This document shows, piece after piece, positions 7,045 to 15,249 of a stretch of DNA of 33,036 nucleotides (positions are counted from its first letter, which is position 1; each line of letters starts with the position of its first letter). Source of the DNA: Planctomycetia bacterium (GTDB taxonomy: Bacteria; Planctomycetota; Planctomycetia; Pirellulales; UBA1268); contig RGVT01000001.1 of assembly GCA_010027105.1 (NCBI GenBank), forward strand, positions 1 to 33,036, read 5' to 3'. The notes below the pieces were generated by a model. That model was not told where the DNA came from. It worked only from the letters and a program-made list of their open reading frames with translations, and made no database searches. The translations under genes were made by a program, and so were the position numbers.

Positions 7045-8291
7045 TGGAGGCCCCGAAGGTCCACATCGTCGGCATCGGCGACGACGGCGTCGACGGCGTG
7101 ACGGCACAGGCCCGGCGCGTACTGGAGGGGGCCGACGTGCTGCTCGGGCCAGAGTCGTGCGCGGCGCTCCTGCCGCCGGCGCTCGCAACGCGGCTCCAGA
7201 CGACGGCGAACCTCGAGGAACTGTGCGAGCGGATCGAGGCCGCCGGCCCGCGGCGGCTCGTCGTGCTCGCTTCGGGCGACCCGCTGTTCTACGGCACCGC
7301 CCGCTACGTGTGCGGGAAGCTCGGCAAGGAACGGTTCGAGGTCGTGCCGCACGTGAGCAGCATGCAACTGGCCTTCGCACGGGTGAAGGAGTCGTGGGAG
7401 GAGGCGTTTCTCGCCAACCTCGCCGGCCAGTCGATCGAGCGGGTGGTCGACAAGGTGCGCACGAGCGAGACGGTGGGCCTGTTCACGAGCGAGCAGTGGC
7501 CGCCGGCCGCCGTGGCCCGGGCGCTGCTCGACGAGGGGATCGACTACTTCCACGCCTACGTGTGCGAAAATCTCGGCTCGCCCGACGAGCGGGTGACGCA
7601 GGGGGTGCTCGGCGACATCGCCCGGGAGTCGTTCGGACCGCTCAACGTGATGATCCTGGTGCGGAAGGCCCGCGCCGCCGACGCTCCCGGCCAGGCGGGG
7701 AGCAGGCTGTTCGGCAACGCCGACGAGTGCTTCCTGCAGTCGCGGCCGAAGCGGGGCCTGCTCACGCCGGCGGAGCTGCGGTCGCTGGCCCTCGCGGAGC
7801 TCGCGCTGCGGCCCGACAGCGTCGTGTGGGACGTCGGCGCCGGCAGCGGCTCGGTGAGCCTCGAGGCGGCGCGGATCGCCGCCACCGGCACCGTCCATGC
7901 GATCGAGATGGATCCCGACGATCACCGGCTGATCACGGCCAACGCGGAGCGGTTCGGCGTGGCGAACCTCCGGGCGGTGCTCGGCAGGGCCCCCGAGGCG
8001 TGGCTGCACCTGCCCGACCCGGACGCGGTCTACGTCGGGGGCAGCGGCCGCGACGTGCAGATGCTCGTCGAGGAGGCCTGGAAGCGGCTCAAGCCGGGCG
8101 GCCGGCTCGTGACCGCGTGCAACTCGATCGAGAACCTGGCCTCCGTGCACGCGCTGCTGCGGTCTCGGTCGACCGACGCGGCCTACTGGATGGTCAACGT
8201 CGCCCGGGGGGTGGAGCAGCTCGACCGCATCCGCTTCGAGGCGCTCAACCCGAGCTTTCTCATCGCGGCGACGAAGCCGGCCCGATCGTGA
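7044..8291 (+). CDS. Fused CbiE-CbiT precorrin-6Y C5,15-methyltransferase-like protein
   Basis: A 415-aa fusion of two domains. Residues about 1-210 are a tetrapyrrole methylase (CbiE-like) with VHIVGIGDDG, LASGDPLFYG and VPHVSSMQLAFARV. Residues about 238-410 are a class I SAM methyltransferase (CbiT-like) with GLLTPAELRSLALAEL, the SAM motif WDVGAGSGSVSLEA and a VGGSG loop. In cobalamin-making bacteria this fusion (CobL/CbiET) methylates C5 and C15 of precorrin-6Y and removes the acetate arm. No other corrin-ring gene is in the window and the neighbours concern sulfur and thiols, so its substrate may differ. The middle of the CbiE half (SWEEAFLANLAGQSIERVVDK, FTSEQWPPAAVA) looks divergent from canonical CbiE. 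It is coupled to both neighbours: TGATG upstream and GTGA downstream. Confidence 0.88.
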   Translation: MEAPKVHIVGIGDDGVDGVTAQARRVLEGADVLLGPESCAALLPPALATRLQTTANLEELCERIEAAGPRRLVVLASGDPLFYGTARYVCGKLGKERFEVVPHVSSMQLAFARVKESWEEAFLANLAGQSIERVVDKVRTSETVGLFTSEQWPPAAVARALLDEGIDYFHAYVCENLGSPDERVTQGVLGDIARESFGPLNVMILVRKARAADAPGQAGSRLFGNADECFLQSRPKRGLLTPAELRSLALAELALRPDSVVWDVGAGSGSVSLEAARIAATGTVHAIEMDPDDHRLITANAERFGVANLRAVLGRAPEAWLHLPDPDAVYVGGSGRDVQMLVEEAWKRLKPGGRLVTACNSIENLASVHALLRSRSTDAAYWMVNVARGVEQLDRIRFEALNPSFLIAATKPARS

Positions 8292-9022
8292 CGCAACTCC
8301 CCGCACCGCTCGACGTGATCGCCGTGGGGGCCCATCCCGACGACGTCGAGATCGGCTGCGGGGGCACGCTCTCGCTGCTCGCCTCCCAGGGCAGGCGGGT
8401 GGGGATCGTCGACCTCACCGACGGCGAGCCGACGCCGCGGTCGAGCGGCCCCGAGGAGAGGCTCGCCGAGGCCGCGGCCGCCGCCAAGACGCTCGGCGTG
8501 GTCCACCGCGAGACGCTTCCCTTCCCGAACCGGAGGCTGTTCGATTCGTTCGAGGTGCGGGTGGCGCTGGCGACGATCCTCCGCCGCTGGCGGCCACGGG
8601 TGGTGCTCGGGCTCGGCGACCGGACGCCGCTGGCGTCGCCCGACCACGCCCAGGCCGTGGCGATCACCGAGGCCGCCGTGTTCTACGCGCGGCTCACGAA
8701 GTGGGACGACGCGTTCGCCGGCCTGCCCGTGCACACCGTGCCGCAGTTCCTCACCTACTTTTTGTTCGCGGGGATTCCGGGCGTGCCGCACGGGCACTGG
8801 CCGATCGTCGTCGACATCGCCGGGCACCTCGAGACCAAGCTCGCGGCGGTCGCGTGCTACGCGTCGCAGTTCCCGCCGGAGAAGGCCCATGTGTTTCCGC
8901 GGGTGCGGTCGATGGCGGAGACGGCCGGGATGATGGCCGGCTGCTCCGCGGGCGAGGTGCTGGCCGCGAGCCGGATGCCCTGCACGACCGACCTCCTGGG
9001 GTCACTGTTTCCCGCGGGTTGA
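8288..9022 (+). CDS. PIG-L family deacetylase, BshB1-like
   Basis: A 244-aa zinc-dependent N-deacetylase. The first motif is AHPDDVEIGCGG (H16-P-D-D19) and the third zinc ligand is probably the His of SPDHAQA. DLTDGEPTPRSSGPEERLAEAAAAAKTLGV and FPNRRLFDS match the BshB1 group, which deacetylates GlcNAc-malate during bacillithiol synthesis. BshA and BshC are not in the window, so the assignment to bacillithiol is inference; other GlcNAc-like substrates are possible. Translation begins at GTG 8288, overlapping the upstream stop by 4 nt. The frame is open upstream, but in the shadow of the methyltransferase. A strong hairpin follows 11 nt after the stop region. Confidence 0.88.
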   Translation: MTQLPAPLDVIAVGAHPDDVEIGCGGTLSLLASQGRRVGIVDLTDGEPTPRSSGPEERLAEAAAAAKTLGVVHRETLPFPNRRLFDSFEVRVALATILRRWRPRVVLGLGDRTPLASPDHAQAVAITEAAVFYARLTKWDDAFAGLPVHTVPQFLTYFLFAGIPGVPHGHWPIVVDIAGHLETKLAAVACYASQFPPEKAHVFPRVRSMAETAGMMAGCSAGEVLAASRMPCTTDLLGSLFPAG

Positions 9023-9033
9023 ACCGGCCGCGG

Positions 9034-9069
9034 CCCGGGCGGGCCGGCGATTGAGATCGCCCGCCCGGG
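9034..9069 (+). terminator. Strong GC-rich hairpin ending the 4.7-9.0 kb cluster
   Basis: CCCGGGCG and GGCGAT on the left pair with ATCGCC and CGCCCGGG on the right around a TGAG loop, with a 4-nt bulge in the left arm. The stem is very stable but is not followed by a clear U-tract. It lies 12 nt after the deacetylase stop and just before the promoter-like TATCCT (9074-9079) of the next gene. Confidence 0.6.
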
Positions 9070-9127
9070 CTGGCTATCCTTGCGGGGTCGAAGGGATGCC
9101 CCCGGGCGGGGCGGTCGAGGCACGAGC

Positions 9128-10502
9128 ATGGTTTCGCGAACAGACGCCCAGCCGTGTGCCCTGCCGCCCGCCGGGCTGCCGCTCACGGCGTTCGAGGAGT
9201 TCATGCTCCTCGACGACCGCCCCTCGCACCCGATGGCGATCGTGGCGCGGTTCGACTTCGCCGACGGGCCCCCGCCCCCCGGGCTCGCGGAGGCCTTCGG
9301 CGCCGCGCTGCGGCAGGAGCCGCTGCTCACCGCCCGGATCGTGCGGCCGCCGCGCGGCAGGCCCCGGTGGGTCGCAGCGGAGCCGCCGGCGCTCGAGGTC
9401 GCGGAGATCGCCGCCGGGGAATCGGTGCCGCCCCTGCGGCGGATCGACCCGGCACGCGGGCCGATGATCGGGGCGACGCTCGTGGAGCGGGCCTCGGACT
9501 GGTCGATCGTGGTCGCCGTGCACCATGCCGCCTGTGACGGTCTGGGGCTCCTCGGCTTCGTGGAACGCTGGTTCCTGCGCGCCGCGGGCAGGGAGGGGCG
9601 GCGGGGCCGGGATCCGGCCGACACGCTGGCCGCGGTCGACAAGCGGGGCCGCGTGGCCGGCTCGTGGCGCGAGTTCCTCGGGCTCCTGCCGCGCCTCGCC
9701 AAGGGGCTCGAGGGCGTGGGGCAGTTCGTGTCGCGCGAGGTGGCCTCGCTCACCGACCGGCCCCCCGGTGCCGGAGCATCGAGCGGCACCGAGGGCGCCG
9801 CGGCCGACGCGTGGCGTCCGACGATCCTTTCGGCCACGCTCGACGAGCGGGAGGTCGAAAGGCTCGAGCGGCGGGCGCGGGCCGCCGGGGTGATGGTCAA
9901 CGACCTGCTGATGACGTCGTTCGTGGCGACGCTCGGGAGGCACCTCGAGGGGCGCGACCCCCGGCACGGCGGCGCGGCCTGGATCCGCCTCGCGACGCCG
10001 CTGAGCCTGCGCACGAAATCGGACCACCGGGGCGGCCGACCGCCGCGACGAGGCCGCGTTGGCCCGCAGCTTCAGGGAGGAGATGGACGTCATCCGCACC
10101 CACGCCCTCGGCCACGTCCTCCCGCTCAGCCTCGAGGTCGGCCGCTGGCTCCCCGGCGGACTGAGGCGGACGGTGGCGCGGCCGCAGCCGCAGTCGACCG
10201 CCGTGCTCTCGAACCTCGGTGGCTGCTTCGTCCGGTCGCCCCTCCTCGACGATGCCGGCTGCCTGCGGGTCGGGGCGGGCCGCCTGGCGGGATGGTGGAT
10301 GGTGCCGCCGCTCCGCCCCGGGACGGCGCTCGCCGCCGCCACCCACGAGACGCGGGGCCGCCGGACGGTCGCGTTTCACGTCGACGCCGCCCGCGTCCCA
10401 CCGGCCCGGGCGCGGGCCTGGCTCGCCGAGCTCGTCGAGAGCCTGGCACGGGACGATCGGCCGGTGGAGACGGCCCCCGGGGCCGAGGTGGCGGCCCGAT
10501 GA
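9128..10502 (+). CDS. WS/DGAT-type O-acyltransferase (frameshifted at 10029-10032)
   Basis: A wax ester synthase/diacylglycerol acyltransferase-like gene, about 457 aa if read through one frameshift, which is the usual family length. The N-terminal condensation-type domain holds the catalytic HHxxxDG motif as VHHAACDG (H132, H133, D137). The first frame runs to about SLRTKSDHR; the rest (AADRRDEAALARSFREEMD ... STAVLSNLGGCFV ... THETRGRRTVAFHVDA) is in the +1 frame. Removing one G from the GGGG run at 10029-10032 restores RAADRR. ATG 9128 follows GAGG at 7-nt spacing. The enzyme would esterify acyl-CoA to a fatty alcohol or diacylglycerol at the membrane. The final TGA overlaps the next ATG (ATGA). 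The extra G may be a real mutation or a sequencing error. Confidence 0.85.
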
Positions 10503-11881
10503 CCGCGCTCGCGCATCCGTCCGGAGCGGCGGTGCTCGCCCTGTGCCTCGGGGCCCTGCTCGTGCCGCAGGTGGTGCTCACGCTCTGGTTCGCGCGGATC
10601 GTGCGCCTGCGGACGGGCGAGTTCGTCGGCCGGGGGACCGCGCGGCACGAATCGGCCGCGATCCCCGCCGAGGTCGTCCTCTGCCTGCGCGGCTGCGACG
10701 CGACGCTGCCCGACGTGTTCGCGGCACTCGCCCGGCAATCGCATCGCGCATGGCGGCTGCGCGTCGTGGTCGATTCGACCGACGACCCGGCGTGGCCGGT
10801 CGCCGAGGCGGCGGTGACGCGGCTGGCGGGGGAGGGGGCCTCGTGGAACGGCCACGCCGTCGAGCCGTTGGCCGCGCGGCCGTCGCGGGGATCGCTGAAG
10901 TGCGCGTCGTTGCGGCAGGCGCTGCGGTCGCTGGCCCCCGAAACCCGCGTCGTGGCCCTCGTCGACGCCGATTGCGTCGTGCACGTCGACTGGCTGCACA
11001 CCATGGTCGACGAATGCCTGCGGCCGGGCGTGGGGGCCGTGTCGGGCAATCGCTGGTACGAGCCCGTCCGCGGCTCGTCGCCCGGCGTGGTGCGGGCCCT
11101 GTGGAACGCCGGGGCGATCGTCCAGATGACGACGTTCGGCATCCCGTGGGGGGGTTCGCTGGCCGTGCGGCGCGAGGCGGCGGATGCGTGCGGCTGGGTC
11201 GAGGAGATCGAGTCGACACTCTGCGAGGACACGGCGCTGGCCGCGCCGCTGGCCCGCTCGGGCTGGGCCTACCGGTTCGTGCCCGCGCTGACGGCGGTCG
11301 ACACGGACGACGACATCGGCTGGGGGGCGCTCACCCGCTGGATCGCGCGCCAGCTCCTGACCGCGCGGCTGCACCACCCGGCCTGGCCGCTGGTGGCGGC
11401 GCACGGTCTCGGCACCTCGCTCGTGCTCGTCGCCGGAGCGGCCGCGGCCCTCGGGGCATGGGCGGTCGGCGACCACGCCTCGTGCGCGGTCGTCGCGGGA
11501 GCCGTCCTGATCTACGAGGTCGTGAGCGTGCTGATGGTCGCGATCATCGCGGGTGCTATCCGCGCCGCGGCCGCGGCCGCAGGCAGGGGGATCCCGCCGT
11601 TCTCCGCCGGGCGGTTCATCCGGTGGGGGGCCCTGATCCCGGCGACGCAGGCCGTCTACGCGTGGGCGATGGCCCACGCCGTCACCGCCCGGTCGATCGA
11701 GTGGCGCGGAATCGTGTACGACGTCGAGCACGTCGACGGCCGGACCGCCGTGGTCATCGCCGGGGGAACGCCTCCGCGCGGGGCGGCGGTCAGTCGACCG
11801 AGGCGGTGGCCCGCGCGGTGGTTCGCTGGGCGGCCGGACGCTGTCGCGGCGGGCGTCGCGGGGCGAGATCCGCAGCCCTGA
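10499..11881 (+). CDS. GT2-family membrane glycosyltransferase
   Basis: A 460-aa inverting glycosyltransferase with an N-terminal membrane segment (AVLALCLGALLVPQVVLTLWFA), a cytosolic GT-A domain and two or three hydrophobic segments after residue 295. Catalytic elements are VALVDADC (D156/D158, the DxD-type metal site), the acceptor loop GIPWGGSLAVRR, the base region LCEDTAL (E243, D244) and TRWIARQL (a (Q/R)xxRW-like position). This order resembles ceramide-glucosyltransferase/HpnI-type enzymes that glycosylate lipids; the acceptor is not known. It is translationally coupled to the acyltransferase by ATGA. The last 92 nt overlap the 3' end of the convergent reductase gene, and the C-terminal tail after about residue 425 is Arg/Pro-rich and may be non-conserved. 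Confidence 0.85.
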   Translation: MTALAHPSGAAVLALCLGALLVPQVVLTLWFARIVRLRTGEFVGRGTARHESAAIPAEVVLCLRGCDATLPDVFAALARQSHRAWRLRVVVDSTDDPAWPVAEAAVTRLAGEGASWNGHAVEPLAARPSRGSLKCASLRQALRSLAPETRVVALVDADCVVHVDWLHTMVDECLRPGVGAVSGNRWYEPVRGSSPGVVRALWNAGAIVQMTTFGIPWGGSLAVRREAADACGWVEEIESTLCEDTALAAPLARSGWAYRFVPALTAVDTDDDIGWGALTRWIARQLLTARLHHPAWPLVAAHGLGTSLVLVAGAAAALGAWAVGDHASCAVVAGAVLIYEVVSVLMVAIIAGAIRAAAAAAGRGIPPFSAGRFIRWGALIPATQAVYAWAMAHAVTARSIEWRGIVYDVEHVDGRTAVVIAGGTPPRGAAVSRPRRWPARWFAGRPDAVAAGVAGRDPQP

Positions 11882-13214
11882 TCCTGATGCGCTCCACGCC
11901 GTCGTGGATCCCGGGCTCGATGCGGGAGCCTCCATCCCCGGTGCGGCGGATCGTCCACGAGCCGCCGCCCGGGCCGACCGCCTCGAGCCCCACCTGCGCC
12001 GGCGGAAGGACGCCTCCGTGGAGGCCGCGGACGAGGGAGGACAGGGCATCGGGCTCGAGCTGGCGGAGGACGTCGGCCGCCCAGGTCTCCACCTGCGGAA
12101 GCGGCTGCCGTCGCTTGCCCCAGCGGTCGGCGTCACCCGCGGCGAGAAACCGGTGGATCATCGCCTCGTCGATGACCGGGCATGGCAGGTCGGGCACGAG
12201 CTCCCGCAGCGTGGCGGTTTCGAACACCGGGTCGGTCTGCTCGTAGGCCTCGTAGAGACCCTTCCCGCCGTAGACGAAGTGCTCGACGTCGTTGAGGCGT
12301 TCCGGCCTCGTGGGACCGCAGAACTCCAGGCCGCCCGAGTTCAGGTAGGAACTCGTGAAATCGATGATCTCCCGGATCGTGATCGGACGATCGGGGGCCA
12401 TGTGGATCGTCCGGCCGCGGGCTGCCGGATCGCCCACGAGCCGTGCGAGCACCTCGGCCACCCAGTCGACCGGGATCATGTTCCGCTGTTCGTCGCCCGT
12501 CATGGCCAGGCGGATCGGCACCTTGCGGAATCCCGCCTCGTCGGCCGGCAGGCTGCGCACGATCACCGTCATCAGCTGCAGCATCGCCATCAGGCCGTGG
12601 TAGGTCGTCGTCGCCCCGGTGCGGGAATCCCCCACGATCACCGCCGGCCGGTAGAACGTGGGCCGGTGGAGGAACGCCGCCGAACGGACGAGCCGTTCGG
12701 CCTCGTGCTTGCTCGCCTCGTAGTCGTTGCGGAAGCCGTGCGCTCCCGACGAGGGCTCCTCGGGGATCGGCCCCGGTGCCAGTCCGCAGACGTATGCCGT
12801 CGAGACGTGGTGGAACTCCGCGATCCCGGCCCGGTGCGCGAGCTCGAGCAGCGTCTTCGTGCCCGTGACATTCGTCCGCCAGGGCTCCCCGGCACGGTCG
12901 GCCCCCACGAACTCGAGCGACGCGGCGTTGTGCAGCACCGCGGAGCAGCCGCGGCGGAGCCAGGCTATTTCGGCGTCGGCCAGGCCGCACGCGGGCGCCG
13001 TCAGGTCTCCCTCGAACACGACGGGCCGCGGCAGCAGACTGCCGAGTGCCTCCTCCTCGCGGGCGAGGATGGCCTCGATCCGGTCGCGGCCCGTGTCCCT
13101 CCCCGAGGGGCGCACGAGCACCGCCACGTCGCGGCCGCGGAGCAGCAGGCGGGCGAGCAACTGGCCGCCGAGCAGTCCGGTGGCCCCGGTGAGGAGGAGG
13201 TGTGGCATTGCCAT
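11790..13214 (-). CDS. SDR-family thioester/fatty-acyl reductase-like protein (NAD_binding_4 type)
   Basis: A 474-aa extended SDR-type protein. The Rossmann motif LLLTGATGLLGGQL is at residues 6-20, HNAASLEFVG follows, then the catalytic SxnYxxxK (S138 in HHVSTAYV, Y165 and K169 in DYEASKHEAE). This layout is that of the male-sterility/thioester-reductase group, which reduces acyl-CoA or acyl-carrier thioesters to aldehydes or alcohols. Beyond about residue 250 an extra C-terminal region of unknown role contains DDVEHFVYGGKGLYEAYEQ. ATG 13214 and ATG 13208 are both possible starts and neither has a good Shine-Dalgarno. Convergent with the WS/DGAT and GT2 genes, it could supply the fatty alcohol or aldehyde for ester synthesis; that link is inference. 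The 3' end overlaps the glycosyltransferase gene. Confidence 0.82.
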   Translation of the reverse strand: MAMPHLLLTGATGLLGGQLLARLLLRGRDVAVLVRPSGRDTGRDRIEAILAREEEALGSLLPRPVVFEGDLTAPACGLADAEIAWLRRGCSAVLHNAASLEFVGADRAGEPWRTNVTGTKTLLELAHRAGIAEFHHVSTAYVCGLAPGPIPEEPSSGAHGFRNDYEASKHEAERLVRSAAFLHRPTFYRPAVIVGDSRTGATTTYHGLMAMLQLMTVIVRSLPADEAGFRKVPIRLAMTGDEQRNMIPVDWVAEVLARLVGDPAARGRTIHMAPDRPITIREIIDFTSSYLNSGGLEFCGPTRPERLNDVEHFVYGGKGLYEAYEQTDPVFETATLRELVPDLPCPVIDEAMIHRFLAAGDADRWGKRRQPLPQVETWAADVLRQLEPDALSSLVRGLHGGVLPPAQVGLEAVGPGGGSWTIRRTGDGGSRIEPGIHDGVERIRIRAADLAPRRPPRQRPAAQRTTARATASVD

Positions 13215-13363
13215 TCCGTGCAGGGGGCCCCGACCACCGTTCCGCACCACGCGGCTCGCCGGGCGATCTGGAGAAACTGGGCGATTTGTCGCAGCCCGGC
13301 ACGGTAGGACATGCACCCGGGCCTGTCAAGAATTCGGCCGGAAAACCGGGCTCGGGCGGCGGT

Positions 13364-15052
13364 TCAGGCCGCGGTTCGCAGCGTCGGCTGGACGGGCCCG
13401 CCGCCGGCCGCCGAATCGGCGACGATCTCCATGATCCGGAAGAGCACCTCCTCCTGGACCTCCAGGAAGAGGGGGTGCTCGCGGGTCAGGACGTAGGCGA
13501 ACACCTCCACGTCGACCGAGTCGCCGCCGCAGGCCACGAGCCGCACCCGCACCGAATCGTCCGCCACGGCGCCGTGCTCCGTGAGCATCGTGCGGACGCC
13601 TTCGAGAACCCGGCGGATCCGGCCGGGGGCCGCGTCGGGCGGGAGCCTGAGGACGTGGCGGAGGAGGAACCGGTCGCGGCAGCCGTGGTTCACCAGCTGC
13701 TCCTTGGCGAACTCGGCGTTGGGCACCGTCACCAGCGTGCGATCGACGCAGCGGATCCGGGTCGATCGCAGGCCGATCCGCTCCACGGTGCCCAGGACGT
13801 CGCCGTATTGGCACTCGTCGCCGATCCGCACCGGCTTGTCGATGAAGATCACGATGCCCGCGATCAGGTTCTCGACCGTGTACTGCGCGGCGAGCGCGAA
13901 CGCGAGGCCGCTGACGCTCAGGCCGGCCACCAGCGGCGTCACCGTCAGGCCGAGCGAATCCGCTCCCACGATCACGAGGTACGACACCACGAGAAACGTC
14001 GTGACCTTGCAGCCCAGCCGCACCAGCTGCCCCTCGATCGCCCCGGAGCCGATCCGCCGCCAGCGGATCACGAATTCCGTCGCCCCGTGCAGCGCCGCCA
14101 CCACGATGCCGATCACGCCGGTGTAGACGAGGATCCGCAGCGCGAGCTTCGCGGCGTAGAGCGCGTCGCCCGTGAACCGCACCTGGGAGGTGAGCGCGTA
14201 GTCGAGCACCAGCGCCGAGCCGATTACCGCCAGCGGAAAGACGAACGCCCGCACGGGGCGGAGCGGGCCGGCGGCCCGGGCGTCACCTCCGGCGGCCGAC
14301 ACCAGCCTGGCCGCGAGCACCACGGCCGCGGCGCAGGCGACGAGGACGGCGGCGGCGATCCACTGCCAGGCCGTCTCGCCGAGGATCGGCGTGTGGGCCC
14401 ACGTCGGCAGCCCCCGCACGAACGATTCGGGGATCATCCAGCCACCCACCGTGACGTACAGGTCGTGCAGGCCCGGGCTGCCCGCGTCGGCCGCGTAGGG
14501 GAGATGGGTCACGCGGGCGAAAAACTCGCCCGATCGGGCGACGGTGTCGGCATCGAACAGGTATTCGCCCTCGCGTGGGCCCTCGGTGACGCGGGCGATG
14601 ACGATCTCGGTGCCCGGCACCCGCCAGCGCTTCGGGGCCGACTTGGCCACCTCCTCGTCTCCCGGGATGGCGGCGTCGCCCGGAATTCCAACGCGATCGA
14701 GCACCTCCTTGAGGCACACGGCCGCCTCCTGACCGCGGGCTTCGGCGAGCGAGGAGGCGATGCCGGTGAGGTCGAGGCACGAGAGGGTGCGGCGGATGAG
14801 CGGCTCGTTTTCGCGCCGGCTGGTAGGCCGATCGCTCGACAGGGAGCCGTAGAGCCTGTCGATCGCGGCGCAGAATCCGCGCAGCGTGTCCCGCGGGCTC
14901 GACGTGTCGGCAGGGGCGAGCAGGCTCGCCGCGGCGTCGCGGCCACCTGGTTCGGCTGCCGCCGTGGGCCGGCCGCAGAGGAGGCCGAGGCACCCGCCGA
15001 GGACCACGGCGGCGATGCGACGGGACCTGCACCGGGGCGGCAAGGATTTCAT
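13364..15052 (-). CDS. MscS-family mechanosensitive ion channel protein
   Basis: A 562-aa membrane protein. It starts with a signal-like segment (RRIAAVVLGGCLGLLCGRPTAAA), followed by about 200 periplasmic residues and several transmembrane segments. The MscS pore helix and beta domain follow: PLVAGLSVSGLAFALAAQYTVENLIAGIVIFIDKPVRIGD, then GTVERIGLRSTRIRCVDRTLVTVPNAEFAKEQLVN. The C-terminal alpha/beta vestibule ends EVQEEVLFRIMEIV. The normal role is pressure relief in the inner membrane; the long N-terminal domain resembles extended MscS homologues and may sense or bind something in the periplasm. ATG 15052 is preceded by GAGG at 6-nt spacing. The open frame upstream is not conserved. No partner gene is obvious. 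Confidence 0.9.
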   Translation of the reverse strand: MKSLPPRCRSRRIAAVVLGGCLGLLCGRPTAAAEPGGRDAAASLLAPADTSSPRDTLRGFCAAIDRLYGSLSSDRPTSRRENEPLIRRTLSCLDLTGIASSLAEARGQEAAVCLKEVLDRVGIPGDAAIPGDEEVAKSAPKRWRVPGTEIVIARVTEGPREGEYLFDADTVARSGEFFARVTHLPYAADAGSPGLHDLYVTVGGWMIPESFVRGLPTWAHTPILGETAWQWIAAAVLVACAAAVVLAARLVSAAGGDARAAGPLRPVRAFVFPLAVIGSALVLDYALTSQVRFTGDALYAAKLALRILVYTGVIGIVVAALHGATEFVIRWRRIGSGAIEGQLVRLGCKVTTFLVVSYLVIVGADSLGLTVTPLVAGLSVSGLAFALAAQYTVENLIAGIVIFIDKPVRIGDECQYGDVLGTVERIGLRSTRIRCVDRTLVTVPNAEFAKEQLVNHGCRDRFLLRHVLRLPPDAAPGRIRRVLEGVRTMLTEHGAVADDSVRVRLVACGGDSVDVEVFAYVLTREHPLFLEVQEEVLFRIMEIVADSAAGGGPVQPTLRTAA

Positions 15053-15237
15053 GGCGGGCCTCGGCGGGAAAAGGGCAAGCGGCCGAAGCGTCGGGCCCGG
15101 CCGTGCGGAAGCGCGCGGAAGACAGTTCCGAAAAATCCGCCCCGCCGCAAGCCGAAAAAACGCCCCGGCCAGGTCGCGGAAACCGGCCCGGGTCGGCATC
15201 CTGGAACGGTCGATTGAGGGGGCGGCGCGGGCGGGGC

Positions 15238-15243
15238 TATCCT
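15238..15243 (+). promoter_or_regulatory. -10-like box TATCCT before the renalase-like gene
   Basis: GCTATCCT ends 6 nt before ATG 15250, with no Shine-Dalgarno between them. This spacing would put the transcription start at the start codon, as proposed for rsmH and queA. Confidence 0.45.
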
Positions 15244-15249
15244 GTCGTC

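Noticed and set aside
9080..11881. A 933-codon open frame that looks like an acyltransferase-glycosyltransferase fusion protein
   Set aside because: The middle 155 codons are low-complexity Arg/Pro-rich and off family, while the +1 frame carries the true acyltransferase C-terminus that ends at an ATGA junction. Two genes with a frameshift fit better.
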